From Sphingomonadaceae bacterium (GTDB lineage Bacteria; Pseudomonadota; Alphaproteobacteria; Sphingomonadales; Sphingomonadaceae), in NCBI GenBank assembly GCA_021732525.1, contig JAKFUU010000018.1:62001-126000 (forward strand): DNA of 64,000 nt, written 5' to 3'. Both the position numbers and the translations under genes were made by a program. The stretch's first letter is position 1. Every line of letters begins with the position of its first letter. Of this stretch, positions 17,201 to 25,622 are shown in pieces. The notes under the pieces were generated by a model that was not told the origin of the DNA, made no database searches, and saw only the letters and a list, made by a program, of their open reading frames with translations.

Positions 17201-18924
17201 GGATGTTCGCGCTGCCCCGTTCAAGCTGGCAAGATTATGATAGAAAGATAATTTCAAAAGGCGGCGGTGTGTTCTCTCGCGCGGAAAAAAGCCTGAAATT
17301 AAGTAAAGAAATCCGCAAATTGCTCGATCTGGAAGCGAGCGAGTTGGAACCCGTGCAGTTGATCCAGGCGATCTTGAAAAGCAACGCCCAATTGCTATGG
17401 TTTGGCGGTATTGGAACTTACATAAAGGACGATAGCGAGAGCAACAGCGACGTGGGCGATCCCGCCAGCGATGCGCTGCGCATCAATGCGTCCGAACTGC
17501 GCGCCCGGGTGATTGGGGAGGGGGCCAATCTGGGCGTTACGCAGGCGGCGCGGATTGGCTTTGCCATGCGCGGCGGGCGAATAAATACCGATTTTATCGA
17601 CAATAGCGCTGGCGTCGATTGTTCGGACAATGAAGTGAATATCAAAATTGCACTCAACGGCGAAATGGCATCGGGCAAGTTAAAGAATGACGACCGGGTA
17701 AAATTGCTCGCCAGCATGACCGGCCGGGTGGCCGAGCTGGTGCTGGAGAATAATCGCCTGCAGACGCTTGCCTTGTCGGTGGCACAATCGGGCGGGGCCA
17801 GCGATCTACCGGCCTATGTGCGCTTGATCGATATATTTGAGGCGGCGCAGCGGTTGGACCGCAAAGTGGAGGGCATCGCCGCCAACGAAATGCTGCTGCG
17901 CCGTCCCATTGATGATGCGGGCATGACGCGGCCGGAGCTTGCCATTTTGCTATCCACGGCGAAGTTGATGATGCAAGATGCCATCGAAGCATCACGGTTT
18001 GCCCATGACCCGGCGATGGAAGGCGAGTTGCTGGCGGCCTTTCCCGAAGCGATGACCGGGCAGCATAAGGCCGCGCTGCACAGCCATCCGCTGCGCGCGC
18101 AGATTATCGCCACCAAGCTCGCCAACCGGATGATTAACCGATTGGGCATGCTGCATCCGTTTGAGCTTGCCGAAGAAGAAGGTTGCGGATTGGATGATGT
18201 GGCGCATGCTTTTGCGCTCGCGGACCGTTTGTTCAATGCCAGCGCGTTGTGGGATGATATTGATAACGCCCGGATGGAGGAGGCCGTTCGATTGACTCTG
18301 TTCCGAGAGGTCGCAACCGAAATTCGCGCGCAAATGGCCGATATCATTCGCAGCGGCATTATCGCGCGGCCATTTGAAGCGATGTTGGCGCTCTATCATC
18401 CGGCTATTCAGCAATTGTCGCAAAGGCGGCATGAATTGCTGGCGAATTATGCCAAGAGCCAAACCGAGGCCTTTGGCGATCGTTTAATCGGGGCGGGCGC
18501 ACCCCAAAAAATTGTCGCGCAGATTGTCGAATTGGCGCAATTGGACGGCGCACTCGGCCTTTCCGCCTTGGCCAGCGAGCAGAAACGCGATGTTAAGGAC
18601 ATTGTACGGGCCTTTGCCGCGCTGGGCGATGCGCTTGGCCTGGGCTGGGCGCAGGGAGCGGCGATGCAAATGGATCCAAAAGACCCTTGGGAGCGGTTGT
18701 TGGTTGCGGGGCTGGCACGCGATTTTCAAACATTACGGCTTGATTTTTTGCGGCGGGGTAAGGCAGCGGATCCGCATGCCAAAGTGGAAAAATGGCTGCA
18801 AAGCAATCAGGATAGCGTGGCGAATTTCCGCAATATGATTGACCGCGCAAGGGTCGATATTTTGCCGTCCCCAGCAATGTTGGCGCAGATTGCCGGGCAA
18901 GCCCGTAATTTGCTGTCGAAATAA
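14260..18924 (+). CDS. gdhB: NAD-specific glutamate dehydrogenase, large (180-kDa) type
   Basis: This 1554-residue protein matches the L-GDH-180 class (Bac_GDH), which converts glutamate to 2-oxoglutarate plus ammonia with NAD. The length is normal for the class. An N-terminal regulatory region of about 700 residues with ACT-like segments is followed by the catalytic domain: VARGGLRWSDRRDDFRTEI, IVPTGAKGGF (substrate lysine region), a dinucleotide-binding segment with VGVGDMSGDVFGNGML, and GEGANLGVTQAARI. A C-terminal helical region ends in RNLLSK. It is a single gene, divergent from the DAACS transporter. A hairpin terminator follows 24 bp after the stop. Its role is glutamate catabolism and nitrogen balance. 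Confidence 0.95.
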   Translation: MAADTKAKLAKMDNQALAAALGEAFTANALPGENEGFGAQACAEAVDFVLQVIMRRRPNEAVVSVASFTDQAGRLATRIAICNDDMPFLVDSVATALTADGVNIQRVIHPIVTAQRSKGGDLQWINIKRADDRPRESVIYIETGRVEAKRRRDIERLLTDILHEVRCAVTDWPAMLAQMDKDVQLLPPGEGAALIQWFRDGNMTVLGHEYLARGGAREQRLGLSRASDAPLLSQASVLAALKWFEDGGQKPLLLKANRLSRIHRNVLLELLIVPVMAGKTISHLSVTAGLWTSEASAASPTDVPVLRAQMRALMEKFGFDRGGHSGKAMAHVLTALPHDLLVSMNAADLERVALTAMSLTDRPRPKLIAVSAPLGRHLFVFVWLSRDDVSTGMRQAISDMLSDAAGANLLGWSITLEDAGIALIRYTLDLPDRSVRIDEAELDRRLLLMVRGWEPAVEAALVQAMDEKRAAAVMVRYANAFPASHRTAYSTDQAAQDMLALLQMERENSKIVRLQLRSGDDNRLGLRVYNAGGALPLSDIVPALENFGFHVLEESPTALDGGTLAYIHNFILSMKGTGDAQALQERAAILEAALSQVLDGKAENDAFNQLMITAALGPQAVVWLRAWFRYLRQTGLTYGLVNVVEALSKNPLLVQAIVALFAAQHDPKFKGDRAKEITKQQRAIDTGLAGVSAIDEDRVLRLFRAVVGATLRTNAFVPGLDALAFKLDSAKIPGLPDPKPWREIWVYSPRVEGIHLRAGPVARGGLRWSDRRDDFRTEILGLMKAQRVKNAVIVPTGAKGGFFPKRLPDPREQRDAWLEEGKESYRLFIRTLLSVTDNIVGGKVVHPAHVMIHDGDDPYFVVAADKGTATFSDTANAIATEHNFWLGDAFASGGSVGYDHKAMGITAKGGWVSVQRHFAEMGIDVQKQTVTAVGVGDMSGDVFGNGMLLSKAIKLVAAFDHRDIFIDPDPDPAKSWKERERMFALPRSSWQDYDRKIISKGGGVFSRAEKSLKLSKEIRKLLDLEASELEPVQLIQAILKSNAQLLWFGGIGTYIKDDSESNSDVGDPASDALRINASELRARVIGEGANLGVTQAARIGFAMRGGRINTDFIDNSAGVDCSDNEVNIKIALNGEMASGKLKNDDRVKLLASMTGRVAELVLENNRLQTLALSVAQSGGASDLPAYVRLIDIFEAAQRLDRKVEGIAANEMLLRRPIDDAGMTRPELAILLSTAKLMMQDAIEASRFAHDPAMEGELLAAFPEAMTGQHKAALHSHPLRAQIIATKLANRMINRLGMLHPFELAEEEGCGLDDVAHAFALADRLFNASALWDDIDNARMEEAVRLTLFREVATEIRAQMADIIRSGIIARPFEAMLALYHPAIQQLSQRRHELLANYAKSQTEAFGDRLIGAGAPQKIVAQIVELAQLDGALGLSALASEQKRDVKDIVRAFAALGDALGLGWAQGAAMQMDPKDPWERLLVAGLARDFQTLRLDFLRRGKAADPHAKVEKWLQSNQDSVANFRNMIDRARVDILPSPAMLAQIAGQARNLLSK

Positions 18925-18947
18925 AATGGCGAAATAGGAGCGGTTTT

Positions 18948-18980
18948 GAGGATCACCGGCTATTCGGCTTATCCTCTTTT
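18948..18980. terminator. Intrinsic terminator between gdhB and the HD protein
   Basis: The outer stem is GAGGAT (18948-18953) paired with ATCCTC (18971-18976), with an inner CCG/CGG helix, followed by TTTT on the plus strand. The hairpin lies exactly between the converging gdhB and HD-domain genes and abuts the latter's stop codon. Confidence 0.6.
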
Positions 18981-19577
18981 CTATCCGGCGGTATCCATCG
19001 CCTTTTTATAGATGCTGTTTGTTGGCCGTTCGAATAGCTTCATCACCATTGGCTCAAAAAAGGCGAGCGGCAACGTGTCATAATCGGGATCAAACGCCGG
19101 GCAATCATATTTTTCGATAAATTCTTCCGTCGCGGTAAAATGGGGATGGCTGCGGAATTTTTCGCGCATATCGCGGTCCAAGCCGATATGGTGGAAGAAA
19201 TTTACCCCTTGAAATATCCCGTGATTTTGCACGATCCAATGCAGCTCTTCGGATACAAAGGGTTTGATGATCGCGGCAGCAATATCGGGGTGGTTATAAG
19301 CGCCCAGCGTATCACCAATATCATGGATCAGCGCCATCACCACATAATCATCGCTGCGCCCATCGCGCTGCGCGCGCGTGGCGGTTTGTAGGCAATGGGT
19401 TAGCCGGTCCACCGGAAAGCCGCCATAATCGCCTTCTAATAAACGCAGATGGTCGAGCACTCTTTTGCCGCCATTGGCCGCAAAAGGCCGCTGCTCTTCC
19501 ATGATGATGGCCCAATCTTCGGCGGTGCTTTGCGCCATATCGCTAAAGCTGGCATGTTTGCGGTTTTGATGATCCAT
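18981..19577 (-). CDS. HD-domain protein (putative phosphohydrolase)
   Basis: This 198-residue cytosolic protein has an HD-type metal site: HCLQTATRA (first His), ALIHDIGD (the HD pair) and a later QNHGIFQG plus HHIGLDRD. The arrangement resembles predicted HD phosphohydrolases and the distantly related inositol oxygenase fold, in which a di-metal centre is held by His and Asp. The C-terminal part is rich in Phe and Pro (CPAFDPDYDTLPLAFFEPM) and is probably lineage-specific. It stands alone, converging with gdhB and divergent from the sensor kinase. The substrate is unknown. Confidence 0.75.
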   Translation of the reverse strand: MDHQNRKHASFSDMAQSTAEDWAIIMEEQRPFAANGGKRVLDHLRLLEGDYGGFPVDRLTHCLQTATRAQRDGRSDDYVVMALIHDIGDTLGAYNHPDIAAAIIKPFVSEELHWIVQNHGIFQGVNFFHHIGLDRDMREKFRSHPHFTATEEFIEKYDCPAFDPDYDTLPLAFFEPMVMKLFERPTNSIYKKAMDTAG

Positions 19578-19671
19578 TTCATATTCTCCGATCTTGCTGA
19601 AAATAAGCTATCATGGTTATTGCCGAAAACAAGGGCTTCTAGCGGAGCAATATTGGCGCTAAGATGCGGGC

Positions 19672-20862
19672 ATGGCGGTAATCGAGCTCACCGATCAACC
19701 CTTTTTCTCCAACAAGAATAGGGCCTTTTGGAATTTGCACAGCGCGGGCTGGGCCGGGGCGATTGCTATGCGCGGTGCGGTTGCCCTCGCCAATGGTCAG
19801 TCGCTGAGTTTCCTTTTTATCATCCTGTTATCGGCGGTAACCGGCTATTCCATCTCTTTGCTGCTTTCGGTGGTATACCGCGCGGTGATTGAGCGGCGAC
19901 CGGTGGTGATGTGGAGTACCACCTTGCTTGCGGTTACGCTGGGGTCTGTGCTTTATGCCTATATTGATGCTTGGGTAGCGCAAACGATGCGCCCCACTAT
20001 TGATGGTTCGCCCTTTGCACAGCTTTGGTTGGGCGCGTTATATATTGACGGCATTTTGCTGGGCGCTTGGTCCGCGCTTTATTATGCGATCAACTTCTTC
20101 GTCCGCGCTGAAGAACAGCAAGATCAGATGTTGCGGTTGGAGGCGCAGGCAACCAGCGCGCAGCTCACCATGCTGCGGTATCAGCTCAATCCGCATTTCC
20201 TGTTCAACACGCTCAACAGTATTTCGACTTTGGTGCTGCTTAAACAGACCGAGCAGGCCAATGCCATGCTGTCGCGCCTATCCTCATTCTTGCGCTTCAC
20301 ATTGATCAATGAGGCTGAAGCCAAGGTGCCGTTGACTCAGGAAATTGAAACGCTGAAGCTCTATCTGGATATTGAAAAAATGCGTTTTGAGGAGCGTCTG
20401 CGCCCCAAATTCGAAATTGATCCCGCCGTTAGCGAAGGGCTGGTGCCCTCCTTATTGCTGCAGCCATTGGTGGAAAATGCGATCAAATATGCGGTGACAC
20501 CCAAGGAAGAGGGTGCGGACATCATTGTGGCGGCGCAGCTGGTCGGTCATAAAATACGGATCACCGTGTCTGATACCGGGCCGGGATTGCCGGTGGGACA
20601 ACAGAATCCCATGCTATCCATTGGCGTAGGCATGGCAAATACGCGGGAACGATTGATGCAGGCTTACGGCGATGAGCAACGTTTCAAACATCGGATCAAA
20701 TCGACCGGTGGTTTTGAAGTCATATTGGAATTGCCCTATCAAACCAAGAAATCGCTTGCCGCACTTGAAGAGCAGGCGGCGGGCGGCGGGCCAAAAGATA
20801 CGGGGCCAAAAGATACAGGGGTTAAAAATGGGGCAAATGTGCAAGGAGCTGTAACCATATGA
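19672..20862 (+). CDS. LytS/YehU-type sensor histidine kinase
   Basis: This is a 396-residue membrane kinase. The N-terminal half contains about four hydrophobic segments (roughly 38-150). It is followed by a linker helix and a His_kinase domain (PF06580 type) with the phosphoacceptor in YQLNPHFLFNTLNSIS (His near residue 176). The HATPase part has LLQPLVENAIKYAV (N box) and VSDTGPGLP (G1 box). The tail (about 368-396) is low-complexity, with a tandem GPKDT repeat encoded by a 15-bp duplication. Its last bases overlap the LytTR regulator gene by ATGA, so the two form a two-component system. The signal sensed is not evident. Confidence 0.92.
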   Translation: MAVIELTDQPFFSNKNRAFWNLHSAGWAGAIAMRGAVALANGQSLSFLFIILLSAVTGYSISLLLSVVYRAVIERRPVVMWSTTLLAVTLGSVLYAYIDAWVAQTMRPTIDGSPFAQLWLGALYIDGILLGAWSALYYAINFFVRAEEQQDQMLRLEAQATSAQLTMLRYQLNPHFLFNTLNSISTLVLLKQTEQANAMLSRLSSFLRFTLINEAEAKVPLTQEIETLKLYLDIEKMRFEERLRPKFEIDPAVSEGLVPSLLLQPLVENAIKYAVTPKEEGADIIVAAQLVGHKIRITVSDTGPGLPVGQQNPMLSIGVGMANTRERLMQAYGDEQRFKHRIKSTGGFEVILELPYQTKKSLAALEEQAAGGGPKDTGPKDTGVKNGANVQGAVTI

Positions 20863-21659
20863 CCATTCGCACCATACTTGTTGACGATGAAAAATTGGCC
20901 ATTCAAGGGATGGAGCTTCGGCTTGCACCCTTTGATGATATTGAAATTGTTGCCACCTGCCACAATGGCCGCGAAGCCATTCGCAAAATAAAAACCTTGA
21001 AACCCGATTTGGTGTTTCTCGACATCCAAATGCCGGGTTTTGATGGATTTTCGGTGGTCCAAGGCGTGATGGACATCGATCCGCCGCTGTTTGTTTTCGT
21101 CACCGCCTATAGCGAACATGCGATCAAAGCCTTTGAGGCCGAGGCGATTGATTATCTGATGAAGCCGGTTGACCCGGACCGGCTCGCCGACACGATCGAC
21201 CGGATACGCGGGCGCCTGTCCGAACGGCGCAGCACCGAAGAGATTGAACATTTGCGCAATGTGATCAATGAATTTGCGCCCGAAGCCGCCGAAAATCTGC
21301 CCCCCGCCGATGACGAAATGGTCACCAGCCGCTTTGAAAAGCTGATTAATGTCAAAGATCGCGGCCAGATTTTCCGCGTTGACGTTGACAGTATCGAACG
21401 GATCGACGCGGCGGGCGATTATATGTGCATCTATACCGCCGAAACCAGCCTGATCCTGCGCGAGACGATGAAGGATTTGGAAAAACGGCTCGACCCGCGC
21501 ACATTCCAGCGCGTGCATCGCAGCACCATCGTCAATCTCGATCAGGTGCGGCAGGTAAAGCCGCATACCAATGGCGAATGTTTCCTCGTCCTCGAATCGG
21601 GCGCGCAAGTGAAAGTCAGCCGCAGCTACCGCGACGTGGTCGCGCGCTTTGTCCATTGA
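20859..21659 (+). CDS. LytTR-family response regulator
   Basis: This 266-residue regulator has a receiver domain (about 1-120) with the phosphoacceptor aspartate in LVFLDIQMPGFDG (near residue 54), DDE acidic residues at the N-terminus and LMKPVDPDRL holding the conserved Lys. After an acidic linker there is a LytTR DNA-binding domain (about 160-266) with IDAAGDYMCIYT, FQRVHRSTIVNL and VKVSRSYRDVV. It overlaps the upstream kinase by ATGA, and AAGGAG for its start lies within the kinase gene. It binds DNA as a phosphorylation-dependent regulator. Targets are unknown. Confidence 0.95.
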   Translation: MTIRTILVDDEKLAIQGMELRLAPFDDIEIVATCHNGREAIRKIKTLKPDLVFLDIQMPGFDGFSVVQGVMDIDPPLFVFVTAYSEHAIKAFEAEAIDYLMKPVDPDRLADTIDRIRGRLSERRSTEEIEHLRNVINEFAPEAAENLPPADDEMVTSRFEKLINVKDRGQIFRVDVDSIERIDAAGDYMCIYTAETSLILRETMKDLEKRLDPRTFQRVHRSTIVNLDQVRQVKPHTNGECFLVLESGAQVKVSRSYRDVVARFVH

Positions 21660-21744
21660 GCGCGTGATATCATGTAACAAGTCCCGATAATTTGCGAATT
21701 GATTTAGCGTTATTGCCGCCATTGTAACATCAAAGGAACCTGCC

Positions 21745-22617
21745 ATGACCGACTCCGTTTACATACCGCCAAAAATCTGGACCTGGGATAAGGAGAGCGG
21801 CGGGCGTTTCGCGGCGATCAACCGTCCGATTGGCGGGGCGACGCATGATAAGACGCTGCCCACCGGCAAACATCCGTTTCAGCTATATTCGCTGGGCACG
21901 CCCAACGGCGTGAAAGTGACCATTATGTTTGAAGAGCTGCTCGCGGCGGGCCATGCGGGCGCAGAATATGACGCCTGGCTGATCAACATCGGTGAAGGCG
22001 ATCAATTTAGCAGCGGTTTTATTGATATTAATCCGAATAACAAAATCCCGGCGTTGATGGATCATAGCAGCAATCCGCCAACGCGGCTGTTTGAATCGGG
22101 ATCGATGCTGGTCTATCTCGCCGAAAAATTTGAAGCATTTTTATCCAAAGAACCCGCCAAACGCGCTGAAACGATCAATTGGCTCATGTGGCAAATGGGC
22201 AGCGCGCCATTTTTGGGCGGTGGTTTTGGTCATTTTTATGCCTATGCACCCGAAAAATACGAATATCCAATCAACCGCTATGCGATGGAGGTGAAGCGGC
22301 AAATGGATGTGCTCGACCGGCATCTGGCGGAACATGAGTATTTTGCTGGTGACGAATATAGCATCGCCGATATCGCGATTTACCCTTGGTACGGCGCGCT
22401 GGCACGTGGGATTTTATATGAAGCAGCGGAATTTTTGCAGGTGCAGGAATATACCAACGTGCTGCGCTGGACCCAATTGCTGGGGGATCGCCCTGCGGTA
22501 AAACGCGGCACCATGGTCAACCGGACCTTTGGCGAACCCGCAAGCCAACTACGCGAACGTCATGACGCCAGCGATTTTGACACTAAGACGCAGGACAGGT
22601 TGGAGGCGGCGGGTTAG
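21745..22617 (+). CDS. yghU: Glutathione-dependent disulfide-bond oxidoreductase
   Basis: This 290-residue glutathione transferase-family protein is of the YghU type, a nu-class GST with disulfide-bond reductase activity. The long N-terminal arm before the thioredoxin domain (YIPPKIWTWDKESGGRFA) is characteristic. It continues with YSLGTPNGVKVTIMFEEL, then INPNNKIPALMD and FESGSMLVYLAEKF in the GSH-binding domain, and DEYSIADIAIYPWYG in the helical domain. AAGGA precedes the ATG. It is monocistronic and converges on a lipoprotein gene, with a GC-rich hairpin (22605-22632) at the junction. Confidence 0.95.
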   Translation: MTDSVYIPPKIWTWDKESGGRFAAINRPIGGATHDKTLPTGKHPFQLYSLGTPNGVKVTIMFEELLAAGHAGAEYDAWLINIGEGDQFSSGFIDINPNNKIPALMDHSSNPPTRLFESGSMLVYLAEKFEAFLSKEPAKRAETINWLMWQMGSAPFLGGGFGHFYAYAPEKYEYPINRYAMEVKRQMDVLDRHLAEHEYFAGDEYSIADIAIYPWYGALARGILYEAAEFLQVQEYTNVLRWTQLLGDRPAVKRGTMVNRTFGEPASQLRERHDASDFDTKTQDRLEAAG

Positions 22618-22645
22618 TTTTCCCCCGCTGCCGGGCGACCGCCGG

Positions 22646-23035
22646 TTAAGGCAATGGCGGCCCGCGCGTTACGGTGACCGGGCCTTTGGTGGGTTCATGG
22701 GCGGCGATGATGGCGGCCACCTCTTGCACCAGCCGGTCAGCGGCGGAGGCGTTTGCTATGTCGGCGCAGATGGCTCTTTCGCCTTCGCGGCCCCACGGCT
22801 TTTCTTTGGTCGTTAGCTGGCCGCCGCGCGCCGAAAGCAAATTTTTGATTTCGCCATAGCTTTTGTTATCAATGCCGCCGGCATAGCTGCCGAACAAAAT
22901 TTCAGCGCTGCAGCGTTTGCCAAATAATTCGGCAAAGAAGCTGCCGGTTACATTGCCCTCGCTCACGGGGCGCTGCGGAATATCACAGCCCGCGGCGGCG
23001 ATGAAGGCCAGCATGGCGAAGCGAATAATTTTCAT
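22646..23035 (-). CDS. Hypothetical lipoprotein
   Basis: This is a 129-residue protein with a short N-terminal signal ending in a lipobox-like FIAAAGC (Cys17), so it is probably a lipoprotein. The mature part has two further cysteines (KRCSAE and RAICAD), YAGGIDNKSYGEI and a Pro/Thr-rich end. No family is recognised. It follows tadA with an ATGA overlap (23032-23035) and so is translationally coupled to it, which supports it being a real gene. No functional link with tRNA editing is implied. Confidence 0.65.
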   Translation of the reverse strand: MKIIRFAMLAFIAAAGCDIPQRPVSEGNVTGSFFAELFGKRCSAEILFGSYAGGIDNKSYGEIKNLLSARGGQLTTKEKPWGREGERAICADIANASAADRLVQEVAAIIAAHEPTKGPVTVTRGPPLP

Positions 23036-23487
23036 CGCTTTTCCTTAAAAAACTCTGTCAGCAGTAAGGCCGATTCTTCGGCGCCTAGCCCCGAATAAAC
23101 CTCCGGCCGGTGGTGGATCGTGGGTTGTTCAAATAATCGTGGCCCATGCGCCACCGCGCCGCCCTTTGGATCGCTTGCTGCATAGTAAAGCCGGGCGATC
23201 CGCGCATGCGCGATTGCGCCCGCGCACATGGCGCATGGCTCCAGCGTGACCCAAAGGTCGCATCCAGCCAGCCGGTCGTTGCCAATCGCCCGCGCCGCCG
23301 CGCGCATCGCGATAATTTCGGCATGCGCGGTGGGATCATGGTCGGTCAAGGGGCGATTGCGGCCGCGCCCCATTATCACCCCGTCCTTCACGACGATCGC
23401 GCCCACCGGAACCTCGCCATTTTGTGCGGCCTCGCGCGCGAGCAGCAAGGCCTGATCCATAAATTTGCGCGCATGATCAAGGGGCAT
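23032..23487 (-). CDS. tadA: tRNA adenosine(34) deaminase
   Basis: This 151-residue zinc deaminase converts A34 to inosine in tRNA-Arg(ACG). The catalytic motifs are HAEIIAMR (zinc His and proton-shuttle Glu) and EPCAMCAGAIAHARI (two zinc cysteines). The DPKGGAV and LTEFFKEKR segments also fit TadA. The length is normal. It starts at ATG 23487 (MPLDHARKFMDQAL) and overlaps the downstream lipoprotein start by four bases. Confidence 0.96.
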   Translation of the reverse strand: MPLDHARKFMDQALLLAREAAQNGEVPVGAIVVKDGVIMGRGRNRPLTDHDPTAHAEIIAMRAAARAIGNDRLAGCDLWVTLEPCAMCAGAIAHARIARLYYAASDPKGGAVAHGPRLFEQPTIHHRPEVYSGLGAEESALLLTEFFKEKR

Positions 23488-23620
23488 GATGCGGCCTTAA
23501 GCGTTTCTTGCGCCTTTTGCCACATCCGATACTTGACCTTTTGTGTCAGCAAGGTTAGTGGCAGCGACTTTCCGGGGATCGCCGATTCCCGCCATATGAA
23601 CAAAATATAGGATTTTCATC

Positions 23621-23911
23621 ATGTCGCGTATTTGCGAACTGACCGGTAAAGGCCGCCTTGTGGGCCATAATGTGAGCCACGCCAACAATAAGACGAAGCG
23701 CACATTTCTGCCGAATTTGCAGCATGTAACGTTGCTGTCGGACGCCTTGGAACAAGGGTTTAAATTGCGCGTGTCAATGTCGGGCCTGCGCTCGGTTGAG
23801 CATGTCGGCGGACTTGATAATTGGCTTTTGAAGACCAAGGATGAAAAGTTGAGCGATAATGCGCGCAAAATTAAGAAAGCCATTACCAAAAAACAGGCGG
23901 TTGCCGCTTAA
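23621..23911 (+). CDS. rpmB: 50S ribosomal protein L28
   Basis: L28 is 96 residues, longer than the 78-residue E. coli protein but typical for alphaproteobacteria. It begins [27 protein letters not shown], here named in parts: the CELTGK and [14 protein letters not shown] signature of L28, then FLPNLQ and the basic tail. It belongs to the large ribosomal subunit. AGGA lies upstream of the ATG. It is a single gene, and its terminator overlaps the last codons. Confidence 0.98.
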   Translation: MSRICELTGKGRLVGHNVSHANNKTKRTFLPNLQHVTLLSDALEQGFKLRVSMSGLRSVEHVGGLDNWLLKTKDEKLSDNARKIKKAITKKQAVAA

Positions 23912-23917
23912 TTTTTT
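23895..23917 (+). terminator. Intrinsic terminator of rpmB
   Basis: A stem AGGCGG/CCGCTT (one G-U pair) with a three-base TTG loop is followed by AA and six T residues (23912-23917). It overlaps the last codons and stop codon of rpmB. Confidence 0.75.
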
Positions 23918-23966
23918 GCGAGCAGTTGGTGGTTGCGCGCGACCGCGCCGCTCACTCGCACTGCGC

Positions 23967-25016
23967 TTATAATGATTCGAAACCGGGGGCGCTCGCCGTT
24001 TCCGGTTTTTTCTTGTCTTTTTCGGGCGGCAGGTTGAGCGCGAATTTCATCAATATTGTCCGTTGCCAAATGTTGAAATTATTGTCGCTGATCATCCAGA
24101 TGATCGTGCGGTCCTCTTCTTGTGTGATCGCGATCCCTTCCATATTATCCACCAGCAGCGGCGCGGCAAGCACAGCGATCACGCGGCCTTGTATTGCTTC
24201 ATCCTTTTTGATCTGAGATGGGTTGAGGACCACCAATTTCGCGGAAAAACCATCGGGAAAAGCGATCCGGCGGGTCAGCAGCAACAGCCTGCCATCGGGT
24301 AGCATCGCCGCATCGGTTGGCTTATATCCTGCGGGCGGACGGTAACCAAAGGTGAAATGGCGCGTTCCAGGTTCTACTGGATCGCCGGAGAAAAACAGCG
24401 CTTCATAGCTGCCATCTGCGCGGTCCTTGCCTTCGGAAAATAAGATGAAGCGGCCATCGGCAAGGCGAATGAGCGCTTCGCCGCCGCTGTTGCTGCCCCA
24501 TTTTTTCATTTCGACGGTCGTTATTTTGCCATCGATACGCACGAAAGATGGGCTGAAGCGGCGCACGGCGTGTTTGCCTTCATAGCTGACCCAGAAACGG
24601 CGGGTAGCAGGATCAAAGGCCAGGCTCTCGCTGTCGCGGTCCCCATAATCGACACCGGGGCCAACTGCGCCGGGCAGGCCAGCGATAAAGGGTCGGTCGA
24701 TGCGGTTATTTCGGGTCAGGCCAAAACCGATCAATGCGCCGGCATCGCTGACCCCCATAAACCGGCCACCGGGCAGTGCGAGCAGCGCGGAAATGCCGCC
24801 AAAATCATTATTATCGCTGCGCAATTCCCAAGCCCCGCGAAATATAAGCGCACCGACATTTTTTTGGAACTTATTATTCGGGTTTAACGCCAGCGGCTTG
24901 ATGGCGATCGCTTGACTATTATTGCGGTGGATCATTCGCATGCCCGCCGCAGAAAACAGGAAAAGCGCAGCCAATAAGGCAAAACGGATGGGCCGGGAGA
25001 ACATGGACCCAGCCAT
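23967..25016 (-). CDS. Esterase-like activity of phytase family protein
   Basis: This is a secreted or membrane-anchored protein of the PF13449 (phytase-like esterase) type, 349 residues from the ATG at 25016. The N-terminal hydrophobic stretch FALLAALFLFSAAG serves as a signal anchor. The domain shows FGGISALLALPGGRFMGVSD, DSESLAFDP, FWVSYEGKH, GGEALIRLADGRF and NMEGIAITQEEDRTIIWMIS (each quoted only in part), typical of the beta-propeller-like fold. The frame extends upstream to a TTG at 25073, and a further ATG at 25004 is possible. Family members are annotated as periplasmic phosphatase/esterase-like without firm biochemistry. Confidence 0.82.
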   Translation of the reverse strand: MAGSMFSRPIRFALLAALFLFSAAGMRMIHRNNSQAIAIKPLALNPNNKFQKNVGALIFRGAWELRSDNNDFGGISALLALPGGRFMGVSDAGALIGFGLTRNNRIDRPFIAGLPGAVGPGVDYGDRDSESLAFDPATRRFWVSYEGKHAVRRFSPSFVRIDGKITTVEMKKWGSNSGGEALIRLADGRFILFSEGKDRADGSYEALFFSGDPVEPGTRHFTFGYRPPAGYKPTDAAMLPDGRLLLLTRRIAFPDGFSAKLVVLNPSQIKKDEAIQGRVIAVLAAPLLVDNMEGIAITQEEDRTIIWMISDNNFNIWQRTILMKFALNLPPEKDKKKPETASAPGFESL

Positions 25017-25136
25017 AGCGGCGGATGGCCCGCAACCCAAGTGTGAACAACAGATAACAAGCGCGTTCAGCAAAAAGTCAATTTAGATGAACTATGCCGT
25101 GATTGTGGGGCGCAAACGGATATTTGGAGCAAGGTC

Positions 25137-25547
25137 ATGAAAATTAGTCGGAGCATCGCAGCATTATTATTGATGGCAACCACGGCAATCGGCTTTGCCG
25201 CCACACCTGCCTTGGCCAATGATGACAATCGGCATTATTCGGAGGGTCGGTATGACGATCATGATGATAGATATGACGATGACCGATATGATGATCGCCG
25301 GGGCGCGCGCGAATATCGCCGGGATCGTCACTATGACCAACGCCGCGATTATCGCAGTGACCGGCGCAATTATCGCGGCAAATGCAGCAATGGCGCCGGC
25401 GGGACGATTATCGGCGGTGTTGCGGGCGCAGCGATTGGCGACCGGATTGCGCGCCGGGGCAGCCGCACGGAGGGCGCGATTTTGGGTGCGGTCATCGGTG
25501 CGCTTGGCGGCCGCGCCATCGACAAGGCAAGCAGTCGCTGCCGCTGA
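25137..25547 (+). CDS. Glycine-zipper 2TM domain envelope protein
   Basis: This 136-residue protein has a signal peptide (MKISRSIAALLLMATTAIG, cleavage near ATPALA-ND). It is followed by an extremely polar Asp/Arg/Tyr-rich stretch (about 28-82) and a C-terminal glycine zipper (GGTIIGGVAGAAIGDRIA and GAILGAVIGALGGRAID) of the 'Rick_17kDa_Anti' 17-kDa surface-antigen type. Such proteins insert glycine-zipper helices in the outer membrane or periplasm. GGAGCAAGG precedes the ATG. The polar segment comes from repeated GATGATC-type codons and is likely a fast-evolving linker. Confidence 0.85.
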   Translation: MKISRSIAALLLMATTAIGFAATPALANDDNRHYSEGRYDDHDDRYDDDRYDDRRGAREYRRDRHYDQRRDYRSDRRNYRGKCSNGAGGTIIGGVAGAAIGDRIARRGSRTEGAILGAVIGALGGRAIDKASSRCR

Positions 25548-25561
25548 CCCTTATTCTGCCG

Positions 25562-25594
25562 AAATGGCGGGTTCCTGAACCCTTCTCGCCATTT
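25562..25594. terminator. Bidirectional hairpin, first of two
   Basis: AAATGGCG (25562-25569) pairs with CGCCATTT (25587-25594). An inner GGGTTC/GAACCC helix makes an extended stem ending in TTTT on the plus strand. It lies between the converging glycine-zipper and PH-domain genes. Confidence 0.55.
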
Positions 25595-25622
25595 TGTCAG
25601 CTTCCCGTAAATGGGGTATTGG

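Noticed and set aside
20739-21746. 335-codon minus-strand frame opposite the LytTR regulator
   Set aside because: It is antisense to a clear receiver-LytTR protein and shows no domain of its own.
22605-22632. GC-rich hairpin at the yghU/lipoprotein junction as a separate terminator feature
   Set aside because: The stem has a G-T pair, a ten-base loop and no T-run, and it overlaps the yghU end; it is mentioned only under yghU.
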